Below the pieces are notes generated by a model that searched no databases, had not been told where the DNA came from, and saw only the letters and a program-made list of their open reading frames with translations. Shown here one piece after another: positions 25,427 through 33,721 of a stretch of 64,000 nt of DNA. The stretch lies in NCBI RefSeq assembly GCF_002002735.1, contig NZ_MUNY01000046.1, positions 1-64,000 on the forward strand. The letters run 5' to 3'. Every line of letters begins with the position of its first letter. Position 1 is the first letter of the stretch. The translations under genes and the position numbers were made by a program. The DNA comes from Algoriphagus sp. A40 (GTDB taxonomy: Bacteria > Bacteroidota > Bacteroidia > Cytophagales > Cyclobacteriaceae).

Positions 25427-27907
25427 ATGAACCAATATCAAAATTCTTTATTCCAAAACCTCATGACCGGAGACTATGCCGGAGAAGGAGATCTGATTCA
25501 GCTGATTACCGATGAGGAAGAGGAAGATCAGGGCAAGGAGTCCTTTGGAGAAGAAATTCCCATTCTTTCAGTTAGAAATACCGTCTTATTTCCAGGAGTT
25601 GTCATTCCTATTACCGTAGGCCGGCAGCGCTCAATTCGCCTGGTCAAGAAGGCCCACAAAGGAAACAAGCTCATTGGTGTCTGTGCACAGATCAACCCAA
25701 ACAATGACGATCCGGCTTGGGATGACATTTACCACGTGGGTACTCTGGCAAAAATCATCAAAATGATCGTGCTTCCTGACGGGAACACCACGATCATCAT
25801 TCAGGGGAAAAAGCGCTTTAAAGTCCGCGAACAGGTCACTGATGATCCATATTTCATGGCAAAGGTGGATTACCTGGATGAGAGCTTTCCGAAAAATTCC
25901 AAGAAAATCAAAGCTCTGGAGGAATCCCTCAAAGATGCCGCGACAAAAATCCTGCATCTGAATCCAGAGATTCCAAGAGAAGCGCAGGTAGCTTTGGACA
26001 ATATTGACAATACTGCTTTTCTGACCCATTTTCTTTCATCCAATATCAATGCTCCTGTGGAGTCCAAGCAGCGTCTCCTGGAAATCAACGATGGCGTGGA
26101 GCGGGCTACGCTTTTGTTGGAATACATGATGAAGGACATCCAGATGCTGGAACTGAAGTCTGAAATTCATAAAAAAGTCCACACCGACATCGATCAGCAG
26201 CAGCGGGATTATTTCCTGAGACAGCAGATGAAAGTGCTCCAAACCGAGCTCGGTGAAGAAGGACCTGAAAAGGAAGTAGAGGATCTGAGAGAAAGAGGGG
26301 AACTGAAACTCTGGTCAAATGAGGTGAAAAAGCACTTTGAAAAAGAGCTGGACAAAATCCTCCGGATCAACCCTTCGGCAGCAGAGTATCCAATCGCGCT
26401 GAACTACGCCGAAACCATGGTAGAGTTGCCTTGGAATGAGTTTACCCAGGACAACTTCAATCTTAAAAATGCAAGGACAATATTGGATAACGACCACTTT
26501 GGACTGGAGAAAGTCAAAGAACGGATCATCGAATATTTGGCAGTATTAAAGTTGAAAAACGATCTGAAAGGACCTATCCTTTGCCTTTATGGACCTCCTG
26601 GTGTTGGAAAAACTTCCTTGGGTAAATCCATTGCCGCGGCTTTGGGGAGAAAATACATCCGAATGTCACTAGGTGGATTGCACGATGAAGCTGAGATCAG
26701 AGGTCACCGCAAAACCTACGTGGGAGCGATGCCCGGCAAGATCATTCAGAACATGAAAAAGGTGAAAATCTCCAATCCGGTCTATGTACTTGATGAGATT
26801 GACAAGCTTTCTTCCGATTTCAGAGGAGATCCTTCTTCCGCATTTTTGGAAGTTCTGGATCCCGAGCAAAACAGTACATTCTTGGATAACTACCTCGAAG
26901 TAGAATATGACTTGAGCAAAGTGCTGTTCATAGCTACCGCCAACTCATTGGATACCATTCAGCCGGCACTCCGTGACCGAATGGAAATCATCGAGGTGAC
27001 TGGGTACACTCAAGAGGAAAAGCTAGAGATTGCCAAGCGACACCTGGTGCCAAAACAGCGCAAGGAGCACGGTTTGAAAGCTAAGGATTTGACTTTCGAC
27101 AAAGCTGCCTTGGTGAAAATCATCGAAGATTATACCCGGGAATCCGGAGTCAGAAGCCTGGAACGTGCGATTGGAAAAGTGATCCGAAACATTGCCAAAT
27201 CCATTGCCATGGAAGAGGAATACGATCACAAAATCACGACTGAAGCTGTCCGGAGAATTCTTGGTGCTGAGATATTTGACAAGGAAACTTACCAGGATAA
27301 CAGTGTGGCTGGTTTGGTGACAGGTTTGGCTTGGACCAGTGTTGGTGGAGAGATTCTTTTCATCGAGTCCAGCCTGAGCAAAGGAAGAGGAAAGCTCACC
27401 CTTTCCGGTCAGTTGGGCGATGTGATGAAGGAATCAGCCATGACAGCCCTTTCTTACCTGAAATCAAAAGCCGAAACATTGGGAATCGATCACCGGGTGT
27501 TTGACCAATATGACTTGCACATACACGTGCCGGCCGGTGCTGTACCAAAGGATGGGCCTTCAGCCGGGATTACAATGCTGACTGCAATGGCCTCTGTTTA
27601 TACCCAGAGAAAGGTGAAATCCAAAGTGGCAATGACCGGTGAGATCAGTCTGATCGGTAAAGTGATGCCGGTAGGAGGGATTAAAGAAAAAATCCTTGCG
27701 GCAAAAAGAGCCGGGATCAAAGAGATTATCCTTTGCAAAAAGAACCTTCGGGACATTGAGGAAATTGACCCACAATATGTAAAGGGGATTGAATTTCACT
27801 TCGTGGACAAAGTGAGTGAGGTTTTGGACATCGCTTTGACAAAGAATCTGGTGGATCAGCCGTTGAAATTCACCTTTTCCCCAGAATCGAAACCAATTCA
27901 GGAATAA
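25427..27907 (+). CDS. lon: ATP-dependent protease Lon
   Basis: An 826-aa cytosolic AAA+ protease. The N-terminal substrate-binding domain starts ~45 (IPILSVRNTVLFPGVVIPITVG). A coiled region spans ~230-320. Walker A GPPGVGKT is at 389-396 and Walker B VYVLDEIDKL at ~449-458. The serine protease domain has Ser712 in PKDGPSAG and Lys755 in GGIKEK as the catalytic dyad. It removes misfolded and regulatory proteins. ATG 25427 precedes an acidic N-terminal extension; M13 is an alternative start. A strong terminator separates it from hslU. Confidence 0.97.
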   Translation: MNQYQNSLFQNLMTGDYAGEGDLIQLITDEEEEDQGKESFGEEIPILSVRNTVLFPGVVIPITVGRQRSIRLVKKAHKGNKLIGVCAQINPNNDDPAWDDIYHVGTLAKIIKMIVLPDGNTTIIIQGKKRFKVREQVTDDPYFMAKVDYLDESFPKNSKKIKALEESLKDAATKILHLNPEIPREAQVALDNIDNTAFLTHFLSSNINAPVESKQRLLEINDGVERATLLLEYMMKDIQMLELKSEIHKKVHTDIDQQQRDYFLRQQMKVLQTELGEEGPEKEVEDLRERGELKLWSNEVKKHFEKELDKILRINPSAAEYPIALNYAETMVELPWNEFTQDNFNLKNARTILDNDHFGLEKVKERIIEYLAVLKLKNDLKGPILCLYGPPGVGKTSLGKSIAAALGRKYIRMSLGGLHDEAEIRGHRKTYVGAMPGKIIQNMKKVKISNPVYVLDEIDKLSSDFRGDPSSAFLEVLDPEQNSTFLDNYLEVEYDLSKVLFIATANSLDTIQPALRDRMEIIEVTGYTQEEKLEIAKRHLVPKQRKEHGLKAKDLTFDKAALVKIIEDYTRESGVRSLERAIGKVIRNIAKSIAMEEEYDHKITTEAVRRILGAEIFDKETYQDNSVAGLVTGLAWTSVGGEILFIESSLSKGRGKLTLSGQLGDVMKESAMTALSYLKSKAETLGIDHRVFDQYDLHIHVPAGAVPKDGPSAGITMLTAMASVYTQRKVKSKVAMTGEISLIGKVMPVGGIKEKILAAKRAGIKEIILCKKNLRDIEEIDPQYVKGIEFHFVDKVSEVLDIALTKNLVDQPLKFTFSPESKPIQE

Positions 27908-27913
27908 TTCTTC

Positions 27914-27952
27914 GAAAGGCTTCCTCCCACAAAAAAGAGGAAGCCTTTTAAA
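27914..27952 (+). terminator. Rho-independent terminator after lon
   Basis: AAAGGCTTCCTC (27915-27926) pairs perfectly with GAGGAAGCCTTT (27937-27948), followed by TTAAATC. The T-run is short but the stem is 12 bp. Confidence 0.75.
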
Positions 27953-28001
27953 TCTTTTGGAAACGTAAACCAGTTTCATTAACAACCCCACAACATTTCC
28001 C

Positions 28002-29399
28002 ATGAACCAAATCGATTCACTGACTCCTAGGCAAATCGTCGCGGAGCTTGATAAATACATCATCGGACAAAAGGATGCCAAGCGAAATGTGGCAATTGCC
28101 CTTCGCAACCGCATCCGACGGATGATGGTGAAGACCGACATCCAAAAAGACATCGTACCCAACAACATTCTTTTGATCGGGAGCACCGGTGTCGGAAAAA
28201 CTGAAATTGCCAGACGTCTGGCCAAGATTGCCCAGGCACCTTTCACCAAAGTAGAGGCTTCCAAATTCACCGAAGTTGGATATGTGGGCCGGGATGTGGA
28301 AAGCATGGTCCGGGACCTCGTGGAGCAATCAGTTCATCTCGTTCGAGAAATCAAAAATGAAGCTGTAAAAGCCAAAGCAGCCGAAGCAGTGGAGGAGGTC
28401 ATTCTTGATATTCTGATTCCCCCGGTGAAAAGTGCAGGTTTTACCCGTCCGATTCCGGCAATTTCGGAGCTGGAAAGTGAACCCAATTCTGATGCGGAAC
28501 TGAATGAAAGAACCCGGGAAAGATTCCGTGAAAAGCTCAGAAATGGAGAGCTGGATGACCGGAAAATTGAAATCAATGTAAAGGCCAATTCTTCGGTGGG
28601 GATCGGTATGATCGGAAACGGGATGATTGACGACGCCAGTATGGCCGGACTGCAGGACATGATTTCCGGAATGATGCCCAAAAAGACCAAAAAACGAAAA
28701 CTGAGTATTGCTGAGGCCAGAAAAGTCTTGCTTGAGGAAGAGGTTTCAAAATTGGTTGACTTCGACGAAGTAAAAGAAGAAGCGATCAAACTTGCTGAAA
28801 ACAACGGGATCATCTTCATCGATGAGATAGATAAAATCGCCTCCAAATCCGGAAAAGGCGGTGGTGGACCTGATGTAAGCCGGGAAGGTGTGCAGCGTGA
28901 TTTGCTCCCGATTGTGGAGGGATCTGCCGTGAATACCAAATACGGTGTGGTCAATACGGATCACGTGCTTTTTATCGCAGCTGGAGCATTCCACGTGAGC
29001 AAGCCTTCGGATTTGATTCCTGAATTGCAGGGTCGATTTCCGATCAGGGTCGAGTTGCAAAGTCTGACTCAGGAAGATTTTTCGAGAATCCTCCGTGAGC
29101 CTAAAAATGCGCTGACAAAGCAATACCAAGCCTTGTTCGAAGCAGAGCAGGTTTCTTTGGAGTTTTCTGAGGATTCGATCGAAGAGATCGCCAGAATTGC
29201 TTTTCTGATCAATCAGGAAGTGGAAAATATCGGAGCAAGAAGACTTCACACAGTCATGAGTCATCTGCTCAATGACTTTCTTTTCGAAGTGCCGGACATC
29301 ATCGAGCCAAACTCCAAAATCATGGTTACCAAAGAGATGGTCCTGGACCGCCTCAATTCTCTGGTCAAAAACCGGGATTTGTCCCAGTATATTCTATAA
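28002..29399 (+). CDS. hslU: HslU (ClpY) AAA+ ATPase subunit
   Basis: A 465-aa unfoldase of the HslUV protease. Motifs are LTPRQIVAELDKYIIGQKDAKRNVAIALRNR at the N-terminus, Walker A GSTGVGKTE at 60-68, the GYVGRDVESMVRDL pore loop, Walker B FIDEIDKIA near 271 and the C-terminal sensor region LNSLVKNRDLSQYIL. The I-domain spans roughly 110-245. hslV, usually adjacent in other bacteria, is not in this window. A terminator after lon means hslU probably has its own promoter. Confidence 0.96.
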   Translation: MNQIDSLTPRQIVAELDKYIIGQKDAKRNVAIALRNRIRRMMVKTDIQKDIVPNNILLIGSTGVGKTEIARRLAKIAQAPFTKVEASKFTEVGYVGRDVESMVRDLVEQSVHLVREIKNEAVKAKAAEAVEEVILDILIPPVKSAGFTRPIPAISELESEPNSDAELNERTRERFREKLRNGELDDRKIEINVKANSSVGIGMIGNGMIDDASMAGLQDMISGMMPKKTKKRKLSIAEARKVLLEEEVSKLVDFDEVKEEAIKLAENNGIIFIDEIDKIASKSGKGGGGPDVSREGVQRDLLPIVEGSAVNTKYGVVNTDHVLFIAAGAFHVSKPSDLIPELQGRFPIRVELQSLTQEDFSRILREPKNALTKQYQALFEAEQVSLEFSEDSIEEIARIAFLINQEVENIGARRLHTVMSHLLNDFLFEVPDIIEPNSKIMVTKEMVLDRLNSLVKNRDLSQYIL

Positions 29400-29421
29400 A
29401 GGCTTGTATTCTCTTTTTCTG

Positions 29422-29466
29422 CGCCCCCGATCTTTCTCGTTAGAAAGTCCGGGGGCGATTGTTTTT
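29422..29466 (+). terminator. Terminator after hslU
   Basis: CGCCCCCG...CTTTC pairs with GAAAG..CGGGGGCG (one 2-base internal mismatch) around TCGTTA, followed by ATTGTTTTT. Confidence 0.7.
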
Positions 29467-29600
29467 AGGGCGAATTACCTAGATTTGCGATGAAAGATTC
29501 CGGTAGAAAATCCAGTTGGGGATTATTAACCGATACTAGTCTTTGCAGGCAGTATGGACCCGGATTTTTTAGATTACCTCAAACCCAAAATCAATCAGAA

Positions 29601-32045
29601 GTGAATAACAGTACAGTCAAACTTTTACTCCTTTGCCTTTGGCTGTTTTCAGCAGCCTCTGCAGAAGCAACAGATTTTGAGACCTCTTCCTTTCGCTTGA
29701 GTATTGACTCCCGCGGAATGGTTACCGGGTTATTTGACAAAACCGGCCAAAAAGACTATTTCCAATCCGGGGCTAGCTCACCTTTGCTCAGTATCCGGAT
29801 TGGTGGAAAATTCTATTCTCCTCAGGAGATGACCAAGTCAGGTGACAGTTGGGTTTTGGGCTATCCGGAGGCTCAGGCTGAGGTTAAAGTCAAAATTCAA
29901 AACAAAAAATCTTATCTCACCTTTGAGATTTTAAGCCTTAAGTCCGCCCAACCAATAGAGCTCGCGGTTTGGGGACCCTATGCCACAAGCATCCGGGAGA
30001 TCATCGGTGAATCCGTCGGAGTGGTACGGAATTCCAGCTTCGCTCTTGGCATCCAGGCCCTGAATGTGAAAACACTTGGAGGGTTTCCAAGTGAGGAAAA
30101 TGACATCGAGATCAATTTCAATGTGGTCGAACAAGGCGACCAGATTGATGATCAATACCGCTGGAGAAATACAAAAAATTACCGAGGTCAAACTGCTCGG
30201 ATCATCGAAGGAGGAAGTATCCTCCAAGCTTATACCCGGGACAGATCTCAGGAAAGAATTATTTCAAACTGGAGCCATGACAAGTATGTCGCTCCTGCAT
30301 TCAAGGATGGTGGAATTGTAGGTTCCAAAATCGCCCTTTTCGGGACAAACTCATCCAAAGTATTGGATCTTATCGGGGAAATCGAGGTCGCAGAAGGCTT
30401 GCCGCATCCCATGATCAATGGAGTTTGGGCTAAAAAATCCCGGGAAGCAACGGCCTCGTATCTGATCCTGAGTTTTGATTCTGCGAATCTGGACCAGGCA
30501 ATGGCTTTGACCAAAAAAGCCGGTTTGAAGTACCTCTATCATGGGGATCCGTTTCAGACTTGGGGTAAATTCAAGCTTCATCCGGAGTCTTTTCCCAACA
30601 ACTGGGCTTCGCTCAAATCCATGGTCGACCGGGCCAAAAAACAAGGAATAGGACTTGGGGTACACACCTTGTCCAATTTCATCACAACCAACGATGCCTA
30701 TGTCACTCCGGTCCCGGATCCCAGATTGGCTAAAGTTGGAGAAAGTGTACTCGTGAATTCCATTTCTGCCACAGCAGATGAAATTGAGATTGCCTCCCCG
30801 GACTTTTTCAATCAAATGACCAACAATACACTTCATGCTGTGGTCGTGGGAAATGAGCTCATCCGGTATAGGGAGGTGTCCAAGTCGGCCCCATGGAAAC
30901 TTTTGGGCTGTATCCGGGGTGCTTATGGAACCCAGGCGACAGCACATTCAAATGGAGCTAAAATCGGGAAATTGATGGACCATCCCTACCAAGTGTTTCT
31001 GAGTGACCCGGATCTTTCAGAGGAAATATTTCTCAATTTGGCAGCGCTTTTCAATCAAACCGGGCTGATGCAAACCTCCTTTGATGGCCTGGAAGGGGTC
31101 TGGTCCACAGGTATGGGACAGTATGCCCGCAGTCTGTATACAAAAACCTGGTATGATAACCTCAATCCCGAACTCAAGGGAAAAGTCATCAATGACGCCA
31201 GCAACCCAAGTCATTTCAACTGGCACATCAATACCCGCTACAATTGGGGAGAGCCCTGGTATTCGGGGTTCCGTGAAAGCCAGACAGATCTCCGCCTGAT
31301 CAATCAGGATTTTTATAGGAGGAATCTCCTGCCTTCCATGCTGGGTTGGTTTAATATGACCGACCAGACTAGTGTGGAAGATACCGAATGGCTTTTGGCA
31401 AGAGCGGCAGGGTTTGATGCAGGTTTTGCATTCAATCTAAAGTTGGCCAATGTGGCGAAAAATGGCATCAGCGACCAGATTTTTGAGAAGATGCGAATTT
31501 GGGAGACAGCCCGTATGGCAGGAGCTTTTACCCCTGAGCAAAAACTCCGAATGGAAGATATCACGAAAGAGTTTTCTCTGACTGAAGTCGAAAACTGCAA
31601 ATGGGAATTGGTGCCTTATGAGGTGAAAAGGTATGTCCACGTGCAAAAAGTCCGTCAACCGGGAGAGCCTTTGTACTCTCAGTTTGAGTTTGAAAACCCT
31701 AATAGGGAGCAATCAATGATCCTGACTATTTCCCTTTCTTCTGAGTCGGGTGACTCCAAGGCGGAAAGTATTTCGATTGAAATCAATGGGTTTCATCGGG
31801 TTGAATTGCCAGTGGGCTTAAGCAATGCCCAAGTTATCAAGCTGGATGAAAAGGGTGTCCTTAAGATTTTTGATAAAAATTGGAACCTACTGGAGGAAAA
31901 GTCACTAGGACAAAAGGTTCCGGTTTTGGTCCAAGGAAAAAACAAGCTTGTGGTTGATGCCCGATTTACCCAGGGAGAAGGCGGCAAGTTGAGCTTGGAG
32001 GTAAAAACAGAAGGTATTCCTGAACAGGTTTCTTGTCCCAACTAA
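29601..32045 (+). CDS. Secreted protein with glycoside hydrolase-like TIM barrel, family not recognised
   Basis: About 814 aa from GTG 29601. An in-frame ATG at 29490 would add 37 residues ahead of the hydrophobic signal segment (VKLLLLCLWLFSAASAEA), so the GTG is preferred. The N-terminal ~270 residues look like a beta-sandwich (MVTGLFDKTGQKDYF...). The middle resembles an (alpha/beta)8 barrel (LKYLYHGDPFQTWGKFKLHPESFPNNW, GIGLGVHTLSNFI, MQTSFDGLEGVW, WGEPWYSGFRE), with Asp and Glu residues that could be catalytic. The C-terminal part is again strand-rich. A periplasmic or secreted carbohydrate-active enzyme is likely. I cannot name the GH family. Confidence 0.65.
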   Translation: MNNSTVKLLLLCLWLFSAASAEATDFETSSFRLSIDSRGMVTGLFDKTGQKDYFQSGASSPLLSIRIGGKFYSPQEMTKSGDSWVLGYPEAQAEVKVKIQNKKSYLTFEILSLKSAQPIELAVWGPYATSIREIIGESVGVVRNSSFALGIQALNVKTLGGFPSEENDIEINFNVVEQGDQIDDQYRWRNTKNYRGQTARIIEGGSILQAYTRDRSQERIISNWSHDKYVAPAFKDGGIVGSKIALFGTNSSKVLDLIGEIEVAEGLPHPMINGVWAKKSREATASYLILSFDSANLDQAMALTKKAGLKYLYHGDPFQTWGKFKLHPESFPNNWASLKSMVDRAKKQGIGLGVHTLSNFITTNDAYVTPVPDPRLAKVGESVLVNSISATADEIEIASPDFFNQMTNNTLHAVVVGNELIRYREVSKSAPWKLLGCIRGAYGTQATAHSNGAKIGKLMDHPYQVFLSDPDLSEEIFLNLAALFNQTGLMQTSFDGLEGVWSTGMGQYARSLYTKTWYDNLNPELKGKVINDASNPSHFNWHINTRYNWGEPWYSGFRESQTDLRLINQDFYRRNLLPSMLGWFNMTDQTSVEDTEWLLARAAGFDAGFAFNLKLANVAKNGISDQIFEKMRIWETARMAGAFTPEQKLRMEDITKEFSLTEVENCKWELVPYEVKRYVHVQKVRQPGEPLYSQFEFENPNREQSMILTISLSSESGDSKAESISIEINGFHRVELPVGLSNAQVIKLDEKGVLKIFDKNWNLLEEKSLGQKVPVLVQGKNKLVVDARFTQGEGGKLSLEVKTEGIPEQVSCPN

Positions 32046-32055
32046 AAAGAGAGTA

Positions 32056-32092
32056 AAACCGGAATCCGGAAATCGGGTTCCATTTATTTTAT
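32056..32092 (+). terminator. Possible terminator after GH-like gene
   Basis: GGAATCCG and CGGGTTCC pair with one G-T around GAAAT, followed by ATTTATTTTATT. A weak but plausible terminator. Confidence 0.4.
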
Positions 32093-32193
32093 TGGGCAAA
32101 ATAATTGCGGAAAAAAGTATGGTGTGAATCTGTTGAGCTTTTTTAGGCATTTACAGTATTTTTCCAGTCATACACATTTCAAAATTAGCCCCG

Positions 32194-32925
32194 ATGAAAA
32201 AACTGCTCATTCTTACAGGTCACACCAAAGGATTAGGACATGCCATTTTGGACTGCTTTCTACACTTGGATGACATTCAAATCGTTGCCCTTTCTCGGAC
32301 GAGTCTTGAAATTCACCATCCTTCCTTAACCGAAATTCCCCTTGATCTGAGTGACCTGAATGCACTTGAGGCTTGCCTGCCCAGGATTTTCCCAAAAGGA
32401 TCTTTCGATCGGTACCTACTGATCAATAATGCGGGATGGATTGGGGAAGTGAAAACAATTGGGAAGTTGAATCCAAAGGGGATACAGCGTGCAATGAATT
32501 TGAACCTGCTTGCACCGATGATCATCACCGATGCTTTTGTCAAAGCCTATTCTGGGTTGGAAGGAGAAAAACTGATTTGCAATATCAGTTCCGGGGCTGC
32601 CCACAAACCACTTCCGGGATGGGGTGAATATTGCAGCAGCAAGGCAGGCTTGGCCATGTTTTCCAGAGTGGCAAATGAAGAATTGAAAGAATTGGGTTTC
32701 CGGGTATTTTCACTCGCTCCGGGAATCGTGGATACCGAAATGCAAGCTGAAATCAGGAAAGCAAATCCACTGGACTTTCCGGCTTTGGATAGATTCAATA
32801 AGTTCAAATCAGAAGGTCAGCTAAATACTGCTGAGGAGGTCGCAGACAAAGTGGCCTATCTCTTGAATAATCCGGACCTTTTTCTGGACGTGATTCAGGA
32901 TGTACGAAACTTTGAATTGCCCTAG
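32194..32925 (+). CDS. Short-chain dehydrogenase/reductase (SDR)
   Basis: A 243-aa classical SDR. The NAD(P) motif TGHTKGLGH is at 8-16, NNAG at ~77-80 and the active-site Ser in ICNISSGAA. Tyr and Lys are in YCSSK (~148-152), then LAPGIVDTEM. It most resembles sepiapterin- or benzil-reductase-like SDRs, which reduce carbonyl groups with NADPH; the substrate is unknown. It converges on sixA, and the two stop codons share the palindrome CTAG. Confidence 0.88.
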   Translation: MKKLLILTGHTKGLGHAILDCFLHLDDIQIVALSRTSLEIHHPSLTEIPLDLSDLNALEACLPRIFPKGSFDRYLLINNAGWIGEVKTIGKLNPKGIQRAMNLNLLAPMIITDAFVKAYSGLEGEKLICNISSGAAHKPLPGWGEYCSSKAGLAMFSRVANEELKELGFRVFSLAPGIVDTEMQAEIRKANPLDFPALDRFNKFKSEGQLNTAEEVADKVAYLLNNPDLFLDVIQDVRNFELP

Positions 32926-33413
32926 ACTTTCATTTTTGGAAAGTCAATAAACCATGTCTCAGTATTTTCCGGTTTAAGATCCGCCCAATGTTCGGATTTC
33001 AGTTTGAATCCAAATTGGCCCGCAGTGGGTAAGTTTTCAATATCCCCGCCCAGATAAGTGATCAGGTCATTGAGCCCTGGATTGTGACCAAAAACAAGGA
33101 TGGTATTATGGGAGTCTTTTTGCATTCGGATTGTTTTTAGGATTGAATGCGGGGAGGCATGGAAAAGTCCACTATCCAGGACAATTTTATCCTTGGGATA
33201 GTCCAATTCTTTAGCCGCAAATTTTGCGGTGTCCAGAGCACGAAGTGCGGTGGAACTGAGGATTAGATCCGGGGAAATTCCCCTTTTTTTGAGTCGTTTG
33301 GCCATTTTTGGAGCATCATTGAGACCGCGTTCGGCCAATGGCCGGTCATGATCGTTCAACCAGGGATTGTCCCAAGAAGATTTTGCATGCCTTATCAAAA
33401 TTATTTTCTTCAT
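32922..33413 (-). CDS. sixA: SixA-type phosphohistidine phosphatase
   Basis: A 163-aa histidine-phosphatase superfamily protein. The RHA motif at 8-10 gives the nucleophile His9 in IRHAKSSW. A second RALDTAKFA motif follows, and VFGHNPGL carries the second catalytic His. Short SixA-type proteins dephosphorylate phosphohistidine, for example on HPt domains. The target here is unknown. It converges on the SDR gene with a 4-bp overlap and its upstream neighbour is the divergent cold-shock gene. Confidence 0.88.
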   Translation of the reverse strand: MKKIILIRHAKSSWDNPWLNDHDRPLAERGLNDAPKMAKRLKKRGISPDLILSSTALRALDTAKFAAKELDYPKDKIVLDSGLFHASPHSILKTIRMQKDSHNTILVFGHNPGLNDLITYLGGDIENLPTAGQFGFKLKSEHWADLKPENTETWFIDFPKMKV

Positions 33414-33435
33414 TTTGCCGGAAAAAAAACGATTA

Positions 33436-33467
33436 TTTTGTTTTTTTCGATCAAATATTTACTTTTA
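33436..33467 (+). promoter_or_regulatory. Candidate Bacteroidota-type promoter for the cold-shock gene
   Basis: TTTTG (33436-33440), a 19-base spacer and TACTTTTA (33460-33467) approximate the known TTTG / TAnnTTTG Bacteroidota consensus. It lies about 35 bases before the ATG at 33502. The -7 element has one mismatch. Confidence 0.4.
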
Positions 33468-33501
33468 ACGCACTTTCAAATACAATTTAGCACAATCCAT
33501 T

Positions 33502-33693
33502 ATGTTTACCGGAACAGTAAAATTTTACAATGAAGCCAAAGGTTTCGGATTTATCGTTGATGACGAAACCCAGGGAGATGTGTTCGTGCACGCTACCGGG
33601 TTGGTTGACAAAGTCGCTCAAAACGACAAAGTTACCTACGACATCAAAGATGGTAAAAAAGGACCCAACGCCATCAACGTCAAAAAGGCCTAA
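33502..33693 (+). CDS. cspA: Cold-shock domain protein
   Basis: A 63-aa single cold-shock domain with RNP1 KGFGFI (~14-19) and RNP2 VFVHAT (~28-33). It binds single-stranded RNA/DNA and melts mRNA structure. The length is typical. It is monocistronic, with its own candidate promoter and a strong terminator just downstream. Confidence 0.95.
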   Translation: MFTGTVKFYNEAKGFGFIVDDETQGDVFVHATGLVDKVAQNDKVTYDIKDGKKGPNAINVKKA

Positions 33694-33721
33694 GAAATTC
33701 AAGAGAATGTTTTAGTGTGAA

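Noticed and set aside
27560-28306. A 248-aa minus-strand frame spanning the end of lon and the start of hslU
   Set aside because: It is antisense to two well-conserved genes and crosses their terminator; shadow only.
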